Below the pieces are notes generated by a model. The model ran no database searches and was not told the origin of the DNA. It saw only the letters and a list, made by a program, of their open reading frames with translations. A stretch of DNA of 64,000 bases from Balaenoptera acutorostrata (lineage: Eukaryota; Chordata; Mammalia; Artiodactyla; Balaenopteridae): assembly GCF_949987535.1 (NCBI RefSeq), contig NC_080067.1, positions 82,113,985-82,177,984 of the forward strand, in the 5' to 3' direction. This document shows, one piece after another, positions 1-11,527 of this stretch. Position numbers and translations under genes: made by a program. Each line of letters starts with the position of its first letter. Within the stretch, counting starts at the first letter, position 1.

Positions 1-980
1 CGTTGAAGATAAGTAAGCCATGCCACCGTGTCCTTCAGTCACCTCTCTCAGTAACTGGTTTCTTTATCTCTAACATGAATTCATTTCTCTTTGGAAGTGG
101 TGGTGTTCTCTTATGAATTGAGAATATCTAACCCCACCAGATGTCACATCTTCTTATAAAGTGTGAATGAGGAAGGTGGTGTTTTGGTGGGTATTTTGTC
201 AGACTTACTCTTTTCATTTCAGGGCACAGTCAAAGGCATCAGCTGCCCAGCCCCCCACCTGATTGGGTGTTTCAGATCCCCCCACTTCGGGTACCACCTT
301 CTGGCAGAAAATTCTTTGAGGTACGCAGTGGTGCTTTGTAGACACAAGCTGCTAATCCGCATCTTGCTGTGTTCTATTTGCTAAGGTTGGGTTCATTCAT
401 TTAACACATACTGACTATCATCAAAGGCACCGTGGAGAGTTAGTCATGGAATAAAGCACATCCTCCCTGATGAAAATGTTCCTCTGGAGCAAACTTCCGA
501 CAGGAAAGGTTTAGACAATGTAGCGTTAAGGCATGTGAAGAGATTGTGCCCTCACTTCCACTTATGTTTCTGGTTATTCGTTTATAATAAAAGGTTGGCA
601 TTGATGTGGTACAACCTGCAAATTATTTTCAATTCTGAGTTTCAGATAAAATGTTATAAGACAATATCAGTACATACTGCTCCTTTGAAATTTGGGTAAA
701 AAATTATACAACCGTATATATAGTCATTTTTATATTTTTTCTATGTTGGGAAAACCAAAACTGTAATTTTATAAGTCTTTGATTCACTAAAATTATATAA
801 TTTAAATGTATTTTTTGTATATTTAGAAATAAGGAGTTCAAAGACTATGCTTAACTTTCTATGCATGCATTTGGAAGCTGTTTTTACCTGATAATGTTAA
901 TGTAGTAATAAGTTGTATTCATAAAATACTGATCTGTGTTGCATTTCAAAATAAACTGGTGTGTGCTCTGCCTGGATTTG
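1..980 (+). other. HACD2: Probable 3' UTR / 3' end of HACD2 (inferred)
   Basis: No coding sequence of HACD2 (3-hydroxyacyl-CoA dehydratase 2, an ER enzyme of very-long-chain fatty-acid elongation) is visible. The sequence shows AT-rich, repeat-free DNA with AATAAA hexamers at about 586-591 and 950-955. Each is followed by GT-rich sequence, the usual arrangement of a cleavage/polyadenylation site. In mammals HACD2 lies directly upstream of ADCY5 on the same strand, with roughly 40 kb between its 3' end and the ADCY5 promoter; ADCY5 exon 1 here begins about 38.6 kb downstream, so the spacing fits. The assignment rests on synteny and poly(A) signals, not on protein similarity. The alternative is plain intergenic DNA. 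Confidence 0.4.
586..610 (+). terminator. Candidate proximal poly(A) signal
   Basis: AATAAA at 586-591 followed within 20 bases by the GT-rich stretch AGGTTGGCATTGATGTGG. This could be a proximal cleavage site for a transcript entering from the left edge. Confidence 0.3.
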
Positions 981-985
981 AAATA
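950..985 (+). terminator. Candidate distal poly(A) signal
   Basis: AATAAA at 950-955 followed directly by CTGGTGTGTGCTCTG, a good downstream GU-rich element. It is the last such combination before the sequence composition changes, so it is the best candidate for the end of the transcript entering from the left (probably HACD2). Confidence 0.4.
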
Positions 986-2741
986 CTGACCAGTGAGTCT
1001 AGTGATTTTTCACATTGAATTGGCCTGAGAATGGTGTCGTACGATTACGGAAGAGTTTCAGTTCTGTTAATGGATTCCAGCTCTTTCTTTACAATTTTAA
1101 AATCTATTTCTGCTATTCATTAATGGTTCTACACTTAACAGGAAAAATAGACAGATTATATTAAGAGGTTTCCAAAAAGTCATTCTTCCTACCAGCCAGT
1201 CTTCAAGCTTACCAAGCCAGTCTCCAACCTGGCTGCAGAAGGACAAGACAGATTCCTCGTATAGGTGACCAAGAAAAATTTAAAATTAATCAGTAAAAGA
1301 TTGAGGGCCCTTGTCTTAACAATGTGTGTGTGTGTGTTTTAATCTAACTTTTCTAATGTAAGTTGAGAGGGGAAATACTGTTGCCCAGCAATGTTCATCT
1401 TATAATAAAACCAGTACTTGGTCAAGTGGTTGAGTACCTCCTCCTGAAAACAACTCCAAATCCAGAGCAATCCTAGGCACTACCTTACACACCGACGTCC
1501 ACAGTAACAAGTGGGCAGGAAGACACTGAGAAGGGTACTCAGCTCAGCCACTTCCGACCTGCTAGTACTAGACCCTAGATTTCCTCACCTCAAAAGGAAA
1601 GTGCTGATGCGTCCCCGTGCCGGTCGCTTTCTAGTTATTTCTCTGGGTGATCTCAGCGTGCCTCCAGCAGGGACATGCCCCCTCCTGAGTCTGCCAGCTC
1701 TTTCTCAGAGTTGTCACCCTTGTCCAGGACCGTGGTCTTTGTTCCAAAGAGGAACATTTTCTTTCTGAACGCTGTCTGGTCACAGACATTACCAGCACAG
1801 TGGTTAGAACCACCTCTCTCCTCACATAGAGTTTAATCTGCCTCAGAGACAGGCTTTCATTTATGAAAAGAAAGAAAATTATTTCAACTGAAATTGAAGA
1901 ACAGAGGTAAAGTTAATAGTAGAGGCTACACAGAAAATACCACCTTTCAATCTTAGGGTGGTAATGGGAAACCAGCCAGGGCTTTGTAATTTGTCATTGT
2001 CATATTTTATGGCAATTATGTGTACTATGTTAACATAAGCCCCAGCCTGAGGAATTACCATTGGTATAATTAGGAGACCTACTGTTACACACAGCATTCC
2101 GAAAATACTGCTGTGTTGTTCTGTTCCCTTTAACAAGAATGAAGACTAGCTTTGCAATTCCTCATATTTTTTTTTTATCCCAGCATTACAAATAGACTGG
2201 TTCGTTGTTACACAGTTTAGTGGTGAAGAAACTGTTCTAAACAACTATTACCAAAAATAGCCATACCTATTAACATTCCCCTGCCTGCAACTGGGAACCA
2301 GAGTTAGAAGAGAGAGCTGTGTGGGGGGTTTTTTTTGACCAACAACTTATTTTAAACATGTGAGAAACTAATCTTTTTTTTTTTTTTTTCAAATTTAGAC
2401 AGATACCCCGATACCCCTTACTGTTACAGGGGTAGGTCTCATTACCAAAAATAATCTTTTTTCCCACAAAAAGGCAATTCACCTTAAAAGTCACTTGATG
2501 AGCAAAAATAAAATGTGAGACGCGGTGTACTTAAGCACCTAGTACCCATTTCATAAATCTGTTTATGTTTGGGAATTGTGTTTTCTGTTCACTAATTCCA
2601 GAACATGGACTTATTACAACGGCAGCGCTTCCACATCTATCTTTGACTTTCGTGGAAGCAATCCAGATGCATTTCCAGATGCGGGACTTGGTTAAAACCC
2701 AAAGGCCATTTCCGCCTCCGTGTTGTCGTAGCTGGGCTGTC

Positions 2742-2755
2742 CCGCTGGGGGGCAG
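2742..2755 (+). promoter_or_regulatory. CTCF-like motif
   Basis: CCGCTGGGGGGCAG matches the CTCF core (CCASYRGGGGGCRS) except at the third position. It lies in a locally CpG-bearing, non-repeat patch between the two genes, where a boundary element would be reasonable. Motif match only. Confidence 0.3.
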
Positions 2756-3208
2756 CACCTCACAAGCGATCCGGGGCCTTGGGAGTCAAAGGCGTTTGGA
2801 ACACAGCTTCGGCCCAAGGGCGCGGAAGGGGCAGAAAGGCGCACCATAACAAATTAGTCACAGATTTCTATTGTCCATATAAATTAAAGGCAGCCCGATC
2901 TTAAAGCATATTCTGGAGGGGTACAGGAAATAACACTTTTTAGAGCAAAAAACCCAGCTTAGATGCGTGCTTTGAGGCTCCAGCTATTCTCTTCCGGCTT
3001 GGGAGACCTCCCCAGCTGGGACCCTGCAGGCTGCCTGGCTTTGAAATGAGAGATTTTGGAGCTGGTCGTAAAGCAGGTGTTAGTGCTCCTGTTTAATGGA
3101 GAGCCTGCCTGTTAATCTTTGAAACGTTCAGGGAGGTCAGTTCCCACTCTTCTTCTGTCTCTGGATATTTTTGGAGGGTGGCCGGGGCCATGAAAAAATG
3201 TCAGGCCA

Positions 3209-3218
3209 CCTTATAAGG
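3209..3218. promoter_or_regulatory. Perfect CArG box (SRF-type site)
   Basis: CCTTATAAGG is an exact CC(A/T)6GG palindrome, the binding site of serum response factor. It sits in unique intergenic sequence. Occupancy is unknown. Confidence 0.3.
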
Positions 3219-4339
3219 CCGTGTCTGGCCCCGAGAATGCTTGTCTGCAGCATGTCCAGTACACTCTGTGGGTGTGAGTTAACTTGACTCTTGGACTGTG
3301 AGTTTTCTCACAGATTTAAAATACTTCTATTCATGCCATGGATTATTGTCTCTTTAACAGGCTTAAAGTCTTCCTCAAGAGCTATTTAAATGACACCGAT
3401 TTTGGACATACCAAACAGATAACCAAGGGCATACGTAATGCCTCTACAGCCACACTAGTTGACTGTGCCAGGGCAGATAGTGATAGTCTTACAGCAGGTG
3501 GTTTGTTTATTTAGCCAGTGTATGTCAAAGTGAAAGCCACAGAATATTAGTTATGAGGGCATGGGAGTATGGATATGTTGGGGGGAGCGGTTCTGTGGTT
3601 TAAAAAGTTGAAACAAAGTTTTCTCTCCTGCTGCGCTTTTCAGATCTTTTTGCACGTGAATGCAGTTTGTGAATCTCCAAGAAAAGGGGTGCTACTGCAG
3701 GCTTTTCGAAAGCTATTTTCAATCTTTATCCTTGAAACATCTTCAGGGCTAAAGCTCCTTGAACACCGTGAAAAGTACTAATCTGTTGGCAGCTTTCCCC
3801 ATCAGCGGATGTTAACACGTCACGTCCTGGGGGGAACAAAAAAAGAGATGCGTGAGGGCTTAGCCTGGGATCTGGGAAGATTTTCCTTCGTTTTTGTTTT
3901 TAATAAACCACCATCTCAAATAGGTAAATGAATTACACGTTAGATTGAGAACCCAGGTGTCAGCAACCCTGGATGGAGTCTACCATTTGCTACTTTCTGG
4001 TGCGTCTAAAGGGAGCCTACCAGTGGATGCGAACTTGTCTGAGAAGACCCAGCTGGGACCAACAGCCCCAAATTGGATCAGTCCAACTGCCACTCCCCCT
4101 GTGCCTACACCCCAGTTTAAGTGCCCGCTGTCAGCCCGTTACTCAGGCTCGTGTCCTCCTTGAGGCTCCTGGTGTCAGGAAATCGTCTCCCTGACTTTAC
4201 CCTCATTCCTGAACGTCACCAGGTGATGGCTGCTTTGTCCTGGTGTGCCCTGTTATCTGACAAGGCCTTAGAGTTCCTTTCACTCTGGGTGGCATCCTCC
4301 CCACGTCAGCTCACCACCTAGATGCTTGGGAGCCAGGGA

Positions 4340-4425
4340 AGCCATCACTTTCTGTGCAGAGGAAACTGAGGCTCTGAGAGGGCACATGACTTCTCCAGGG
4401 CCACATAGTGAGACAGCTGGGACCA
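4340..4425 (-). repeat. MIR fragment
   Basis: The MIR core is recognisable in reverse orientation: GAGGAAACTGAGGCTCTGAG, then a 'cacatgactt..ccagggccacatagtgag' type segment. Strongly diverged. Confidence 0.6.
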
Positions 4426-6889
4426 GCTCTCTGCCCCGCCGCCAGGGCAGCTCCAGGGCTATGCCCTGCCCTCTGCTGCCCACACCATCCATGGCCTTCT
4501 GAAGCTCCCAGCTCTCTCACTGTTCCCCATCTCTCCCTGTTCCCCAATCTCTCTTGCCCATGACCCCTCAGGCTTCCCATCAGACTCTCCTGCCAGACTC
4601 CACCATTCTTCTCACTGTTATCAGAACCCCCGTGCCCCTCTGCCCTCCCACTGCACCCTCTTGGCAAAACCCTGAGCTGAGATCATCCAGCTGCTACCCT
4701 TCCCTGTGCCTCACCCTTGGGGCTGCCTGCCTGGCACTACCCATGATTCCCTTTAGACTCCATCCTCCTTAAACCTCTGACTCACTCCCAGCCCAGGATA
4801 ACACCCCCAATTTCAGAGAAATCTGCCATCAGGTAGCAATTCCTTCAACTTTCTATCACCACATCTATAGACTTACCTATACTGAGCATACCCTTTTCTT
4901 TTCCTCCTGTTAGAATGGAAGGGGTGACCTTCTGTCCAAAGTTAATCCCTTCCTTGTGTTCTAGATGTTTCCACCACCACCACACACACAACCCCCCCAC
5001 ACACACACACACTTAGGGATCTCACTCCAGCCATCCCATCCTCTCTGTACTTCCTCTTTGCCATCTCTTCCCATGGAGTGCCTCCCCATCTTGGCTTTGA
5101 CCCCAGCCCTCCACCCTCTCTCCTCCTGTTCTCTCCTCTGCTTCTCACCTCCCACTCTTCCCGTCTCACCCAGCCTGGCTCTTCCTATCATGCCACCAAC
5201 ACAGCTCTGTTCCAGGTCACTAGTGACCTCCTTGTTATGAAACCCAGTGTATGCTTTGTGGTCCTTGTCGTATGGTTGAAATTGGGGTACTACCTGCTGG
5301 ATGTTAGAAATAATGGTATGGTTTTGGAATAGACTGGGGGCCCCAGCAATACCCAGTCCTGGCCCAGAACTCTCATTTTTTCTCCATGCATCTCTAATGA
5401 AGGTGTATGCAAAAGAAACAAGGGGGAACCAGCCAACAAAATGTGTAATGGTTAACTGTGGCTTGAGCCCCAGGGGAGCGTTCTGGTAAGCTCCTCATAG
5501 AACACTCGTGCTTCCTAAACCAGTAAGAGGAAGTAGCTCAGACTAAAGGCAATCGTGAGGCCTGCTCAGCTTATCTCTCACCCTATTCTCGTTCATCGCA
5601 GCTCTTAGGTCCTACCACTGTGATAGAAAGGCTGACCCAACACACCACCATCTCCAGGGAAGAAATACTCAAAGATTGAGTGCATGTGCCACCATGCTTG
5701 GCTCTAGGCTGGCCTAGGCTGGCTGGGAAGGACAGGAAAGCATCCAGGGAGAAAGCAGATTTGGCTCTGCTTACCACTTAATGGCTAGAAGAGCCAGAAG
5801 AGAGACCCACACCCCTATACACCAACCTCTTAATGCCCATTGACTCCACTCCCTCTCACTAGCAGATGGAGCTCCATCAGAATCTCGAAACTGAGCACAA
5901 AGATTAGCATTCCTCTTCCTTGGGAAGGAGCCAAGACATGCTGGGGAGAATGAAGAGGGATCTTGGAATCCCTCCCAGGAAGCCAACATGGTTCTTGAAA
6001 TGATCTTTGCTCTGGACAGCCTGCTCTTCTGGTTTCCTCCTGCCTCCTTGACCAAACTTGCTCCAGTCTCTGCCAACCCCCTGACTCACAGGTTGAGTGC
6101 GTCAAGAATCGCCCAGGGTACCTGACAAAATCAGATTCCTGGCTCCCTCAGAACTACTGAATCTGAATCACTGGAGATAGAGACTGGGGCTGTATTTTCA
6201 CCCAAGCTCCCGGGGGATTCTGGTCCAGGGGCTTACTCTGAAGAACGTTGCCTTCAGGGCTCCTTACCCTGGGGTTCTATCCTAACTCCTTACTTCAAAT
6301 CTGAGGCCGCTGATAACCAGCCCCCAGAGCAGATTTGGCCCTTGAACAGGTTCTCTTTGGCCCACATTACTTTTTAAAATTGAATCGGTTGTCAACACTT
6401 TAAAGTTGAGACATGTTATGTAACCATCTAAGAGAAATCAGAAGATGAGGCAGCAAGAGTCACTTTCCTATATGTTGGGCATCGGTGAGAACCAAGGAGG
6501 GCCGCCCATGGGACTGGGTGCTCAGGAAGGGGTCAGGCTCAGGCCATGGTGCCCCCTGTCACTGCCCAGCCAGGCCCCTCTGGAATCTGACGCAGGAGCT
6601 GGAGAGGAGGAGCAGGGCCGCCATGGCTTCGCGTTTCCTCTCTGTGCTGATGACTGCAGGCCTCTGACTCAAGCCTGCATCCATCTCAGAGCTCTACTAG
6701 ACCCCTTCACTTGGGCATCCCATAAGCGCCCAGAGCTCAGCCTATCCAAAATGAAACTCCCCGCCTCCCCCCGCCACAAATCCCTCCGTCCTCCCCCGCC
6801 CTAGTGTTTCCCACCTCACTGGATGGCATCCCATCACCAGCTGGTCAAGCCAAGAACCCGGGAGTCAACGTCCCTCTTCTGCTGCCTCA
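4426..6889. other. Intergenic DNA, pyrimidine-rich with a CA/C-rich patch
   Basis: Long CT-rich stretches run from about 4440 to 5220, with an interrupted (CCA)/(CA)/(C)/(CA) microsatellite at 4971-5012. The segment around 5190-5240 resembles an old dispersed repeat, but no family can be assigned. No exon-like structure was seen. Confidence 0.6.
4971..5012. repeat. Compound CCA / CA / C / CA microsatellite
   Basis: Four CCA units run into CA repeats, then seven C, then a further CA run. Simple-sequence DNA and probably length-polymorphic. Confidence 0.9.
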
Positions 6890-7730
6890 CTGGCCCTCAC
6901 TTAGTTTTTAATCAGTCACTAAAGCCTATTGATTCTATCTCCTGAGGTCAATAGAATTTATCAACTTCCCTCCTCCGCTGCCTCTTCTCTTATCTGGGCC
7001 ACCACCATCTCAGCTGGACGGCAGCAGTGGCCTCCCCACGGGCTGTCAGCTGCCACCCTTGCCCTCCCCCCAAATCCATTCTCCATACAGCAGCCAAAAT
7101 GCCTTTTAAAATGCAAGTATTATCATGTCGTTCTCTGTTTCAGCCTGCAGTAACTATTGTTCTTGGTGCAAAGTCCAGACCCCTGAACCTGACCCAGTGA
7201 CTTTCTGCAACCTGTGTCGGCTTTGTCTCCACCCTTCTGCACCCCATGTTCATGAAGGCCTATCAGGCCCTTGGGGGGCACCTGGCTCTCACCTCCTGGC
7301 CTTTGTCCAGCACATTCCCTCTGCTGGGAGGTTCTCCCTCTCCACCTGGTGAATTCCTTCCTGTCCTTCAGGAGTGGCTGTGGCCTGGCCTCCAGGAAGT
7401 GCCTGTCCGAGGTCCTAGGACCGGCCCTGGTGCACTTCCTGGATGCTCCCACAGTGCCAGGGAGCCAGAAAAAAACAGGAGACCCGTTAAGTGAGAATTT
7501 CAGGTAACAGTGAAGTATGTCTTATGCAATATTGTAATTTCTGAGGCCACTGTGACAGCGCTCATATTTCCCTCCCAGTTCTCACTGCCATCTTTTCTCA
7601 CCTGTTTGCCTGTCAAGACTGCAGACTCCACAAGAGTGGGAGCTCCTCCAGGCTTGTGGACCACTGTATTCTCAGTCCCCAGCCTTCTACTAGGGTTTGG
7701 GGGACTGGCAGGAAACATAAACAAGTGATT
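6890..7730 (+). repeat. L2 LINE 3' region
   Basis: Recognisable order of L2 3' blocks: 'ccttttaaaatgcaagtattatcatgtc', the 'cctgcagtaac...tgcaaagtccagac' block near 7140-7180, the CTTTGTCCAGCACATTCCCT block near 7300, and a 'cagactccacaagagtgggagctcc' block near 7620. Diverged and with gaps. An ancient mammalian LINE with no coding capacity left. Confidence 0.6.
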
Positions 7731-8639
7731 AAATAGGGTCATTTCAGATACCAGTAAGTTCTTTAAAGAAACTTAGAAAGTCGATGTGTTAAGAAGGGGC
7801 TGGGCCTGCAGTTTTGGCTCATGTGCTCAGGCTTGGCCTCTGAACAGGGATGGATGCAGGATTTGATCCAGATTCCACAGATCCCAAAGCGCACAGTGGT
7901 CTCCCTCCACCATGCTGTCTCCCTGCTCCCTGGAGCACAGGGGCACTGGCAGGGGGCAGGGGGTTCATTTAGGATGACTTTCGGGGGGTACCCCACCCAG
8001 ATAGTCTCTCAAAGCGTACAGCTGCCGGCTCCTTGGAGACTTTTAGTCCTCTTGGTGCCCTTGGGTCCCCTGGCAACCCCTTGAACCAGGCTCCCTGAGA
8101 AGCCCAGTGGATGCTAGGGGAGGTTGAGGTCCAAGAAGGGCTCCACCTCCTGGGTTCCAGGCTGCAGCACTCTGCTTGACACCTCCAGTCGGAGCACTGG
8201 GGGTCTGAGCTTAAACCCCTACCTCCCCACCGGACTCGGCCTTTTCCTCAGGCGCTTCTCATTAGCCAAGCTGATGACAGCTGGGAGTTTGGTTACAAGG
8301 AATTCCCGCAGCCTGGTGGTTGCTTATCCGCAACAGCTCAGGACCAGAGCCCCTTCCCAGAGCTGGGCTGGGCCCGGCCTACAGTGCCCAGGGTGCCCAG
8401 ATGTGTGCCCACATGCCATGGGCATCTCTATCCACAGGCTAAAGCCTACATTTATTTGATTATCTCTGCCTCTTCTCCCCTGCATTAGGACAGCTGATCA
8501 AGCTGAAAGCTCCAGGCACTTATAGCCTGCCAGCGGCTTGAGGCTGCTTCATTTCACATCCAAAGTGAGGAGAAGATGAGCAGCCCCACCTGCTCCATGG
8601 AGAACTGTCACTGAACACCGCCCACCTCGTACCTTCCCA
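7731..8639. other. Intergenic DNA without recognised features
   Basis: GC-moderate unique sequence. No repeat family or exon structure was recognised. Open frames up to about 110 codons occur on both strands and look like chance in GC-rich DNA. Confidence 0.5.
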
Positions 8640-8800
8640 AACCTCCAGCCCATGTTGTACACGAGGGAACCATGACCTGTCAGAACCGGAAGGGGCCTCA
8701 GATGAGCACCGTCACCGCCAGCCTCCACTTGTCCGGAGCTGGAAACTGAGTCCAAGGAGAGAAAGGAACACAGGTGGTCAGTGGCAGAGCTGGACCCCTC
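8640..8800 (-). repeat. Probable MIR fragment
   Basis: Contains GCTGGAAACTGAGTCCAAGG followed by 'ggtcagtggcagagctgga', the reverse-orientation MIR core and flank. Diverged. Confidence 0.45.
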
Positions 8801-10374
8801 ATTCCCAGCCCACAGCACGGCCCTGCAGCCCACTTGTGGGTGTGCGATGAAGGGATTTCATGCTCCTCCAGGGACTTGAACTTCCTGTCAAGGGAGGCAG
8901 AGCCTCAGCTGCCCACACTGTGATTTCAGGTGCAGGCTTACAAGGAGATTGGAGAATCGGGGGAGATGGACCCTCCCAGACCCTGGAAAGGATGTCAGGG
9001 ACACTGCCCGTACCTGGAAGCTTGGAGGACGCAACCGGGGGGTCTGTGCCAGGCAGCCCTGGGAAGGCTGAGGGCAACAGGAGGAGGAGGCCTGCTGTGG
9101 GGTTCCAGTGGCCCCTCTGACCGCAGAAGCCCCGTGGTGGTACAGCTTAACCCAGGCCTGTGAGGGTTTCCCAGAGTTCCTACAGGTATTAACCCAAGAA
9201 TGGAAGTTTGTGGGCTCCTTCCGGAAGTCCCAGCTCCCGGCATCAGCCCCTCTCCCCTCACTGGAGATGCACAGCCTGGGATGCAGCCTGCAAATGTGGG
9301 ATCCCAGGGCTCGCCGAGCCTCCTGTCAGGAATCTCGATTCAGAGCCAGGCAAGTTGGCTTGCCTGGTATATTTAGAAAAGTCAGGCTCCGGTTGCTCCC
9401 TGTTCCCTTACAAAGTGTGAACTGCACCCATCACATGGAAATGTGATTCACTTCTCAGCAACCAGGCTGAGCTGCTTCCCACCGCCTCCAAGCAACCCTC
9501 CCTCTCTGCCCCACTCAGCCCTCCTGCGCCCATAGCTTCATGTTCTCCGCCTGGAGCTGAGGGCTCTGGCAATGCTGTAGCCGCGGAGAACAGGTGGAAG
9601 GCACCTCCAGGGTCAAAGGCAGCATGGCTCTTTTGCATCTTTTTGGCAATGCATTGGTCTCACTTAGTCTGGTTCCTTTCTAGAAATCTGGATGCTTCTT
9701 CCTCACAGTCTCATAGCCCTCAATTCTCAATCCCCCCAGCCCACACTGCTCCTCCTGCGGTCTTAAGCCTTGGAAAGGCTCACAGTTTGGTGGTGAGATC
9801 CTCATGGAAACAAGTGCAGTAAAGCTGAGGTTGCACCCCTGCAGTCTGTGAGCTGAACGTGGCTTTTTTTTTTTTCCTTTTCTAAAATGATATTCTAAAC
9901 TGTTTTGGTTACTAACATTTTTAAATTAAGAGGGTTCACATTTTAAAAAATTAATTTCCTGCTTCTCTTGAAAAAATGACCTGGAGTTCTGGCAACCCTG
10001 GGCCCCAGTCCTACAGGGCACATGGCGGGGTCAGGGTGGAGGCTCTCCCTTTGGATGGGCAGGTTCTCCAGGCCACCCCACCAGGCCGTGCATTCGTTTG
10101 TGTTTTGGATGTGTAGCCCAAACATCTAGGGTCTCCTACTATACCCGATGTACCTGTATATAGCAGGTGTAAAGCAGCTGTATAGCCCCTGCCGTAGGGA
10201 CACAAAGAAGATGTCATTTCTCCCTCTCCTCCTTAATTTCTCATTCTTGTGATCCTCAGTCTCCCTAATTTATCTCCGTTTTTCTCTCCACCGCTCTCTA
10301 GTGCCCTATGTTATTGGTTTGTGTGGTTCTATTTTTGCCCAGCACCAACCTCCCCAACCCCTGCCTGGTTACTT
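8801..10374. other. Intergenic DNA without recognised features
   Basis: Mixed-composition unique sequence with a T-run near 9865. No exon-like structure or assignable repeat. Confidence 0.5.
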
Positions 10375-10545
10375 GGAGACAGAGCAACGCGGAGCTTCAG
10401 AGTCAGGCCTGAGTTTGATTCCTGCTCCACTTTCTGCCCTCACCGCTTCCCTGAGCCTCTTCAACATATAAGATAGGGACAAAATAATACCTAGTTTACA
10501 GGGTTGCTTGGAGGATTAAATGAGCCCCTGCCCTGCTCATTAAAC
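10375..10545 (+). repeat. MIR element
   Basis: Forward MIR: GAGCCTCTTCAACATATAAG, then 'acaaaataatacctagtttacagggttgcttggaggattaaatgag', matching the family's 'cctcagtttcctcatctgtaaaatgg...ggattaaatgag' order. Confidence 0.75.
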
Positions 10546-11527
10546 GGCTGAAGGGACTTGAGTTTGCTTCAGTGGAGGGCAGAGCAGAGGCTGTGGCCGC
10601 CTTGCCAGGCACTGCGGGAACCTCAGCCACTTCCTCACCTCGTGGTCCCAGGAAGTAAGTAGTCCAAGAGCACAGGCTGCTCCCCAGGGGGCCCAGAGGT
10701 GGCAGTGCCTCTGGCCCTTGAGGGCAAGAACTCCCTTAAATGACGGGTCTCCTCTGGTTGGAGGACATTGGTCAGGCCCAGGCTGGGCTCCATGCGAGGA
10801 GGCCAGGCCAGTAGGACAAGCCAGGGCCTCAGACCATGTGTTCCCCTCCTTCCTCCGAATGACAAGCTCCAGTGCCTGCCCAGACCCCGTATCTGCCCGG
10901 GGTCTTCCAGCCGGAGCCCAGTCATGGGCTGAAGGAAACCATCAGTGGAGGCGTGACCAAGGCCAGGGGTGAAGGTAACCACCTCTCCTCCTACTGGGAG
11001 GCGCCAGCTTGGTGAAAGTACACTGGACTCTGTAAAGGACCACATCACAGAGTCCCTGCTGTGTCACTCTCTCCCTCGCTGCCACGGGTCCCAGTGTCCT
11101 CCTCTGAACAATGAGGGGGTGAGTTCTGGGAACTCTCAGGCAGCCCCTGACACCATGTGATTTAGTCAAGCGCAGGGGAGGGACCATATGTTGGAGAGGT
11201 GCTCAGGTGATATCAGATCCACAGGTGCAGGAGTAAAAGCTGACAATATGGAATAAATATAAATCAAGGCAGCTGATCTGAGTCTTTAGGGTGAGAGAAA
11301 AAGGCCTGGAGCAGAAGGGGTTTGGTCCATGCTCAGGACCCCCAAGTCTCCTCAGGATGTCCTCTACCCTCAGGCAGCATTTCCTCAGGGTAGGTTTCTT
11401 TTGATATTTCTTTGATGACAATGTCACCAGGGGACCCAGGAATATGAAAACCCAGAGGCACTTCTTCCAAATGCAGAGTGACTCACCCATGTGCTGGCCC
11501 CTAATGCAAGGGCGACGCATGGAGAAT
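10546..11527. other. Intergenic DNA without recognised features
   Basis: Unique sequence. No repeat family or exon recognised. Confidence 0.5.

Larger units (their letters stand above)
986..4339. other. Intergenic DNA, mostly unique
   Basis: No gene is supported. The stretch is AT-rich to about 2500, then moderately CpG-containing around 2600-2850 with a CTCF-like motif, then ordinary sequence with a perfect CArG box at 3209. A short (GT)8 run lies near 1323. Short open frames here lack protein-like composition. Confidence 0.7.
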
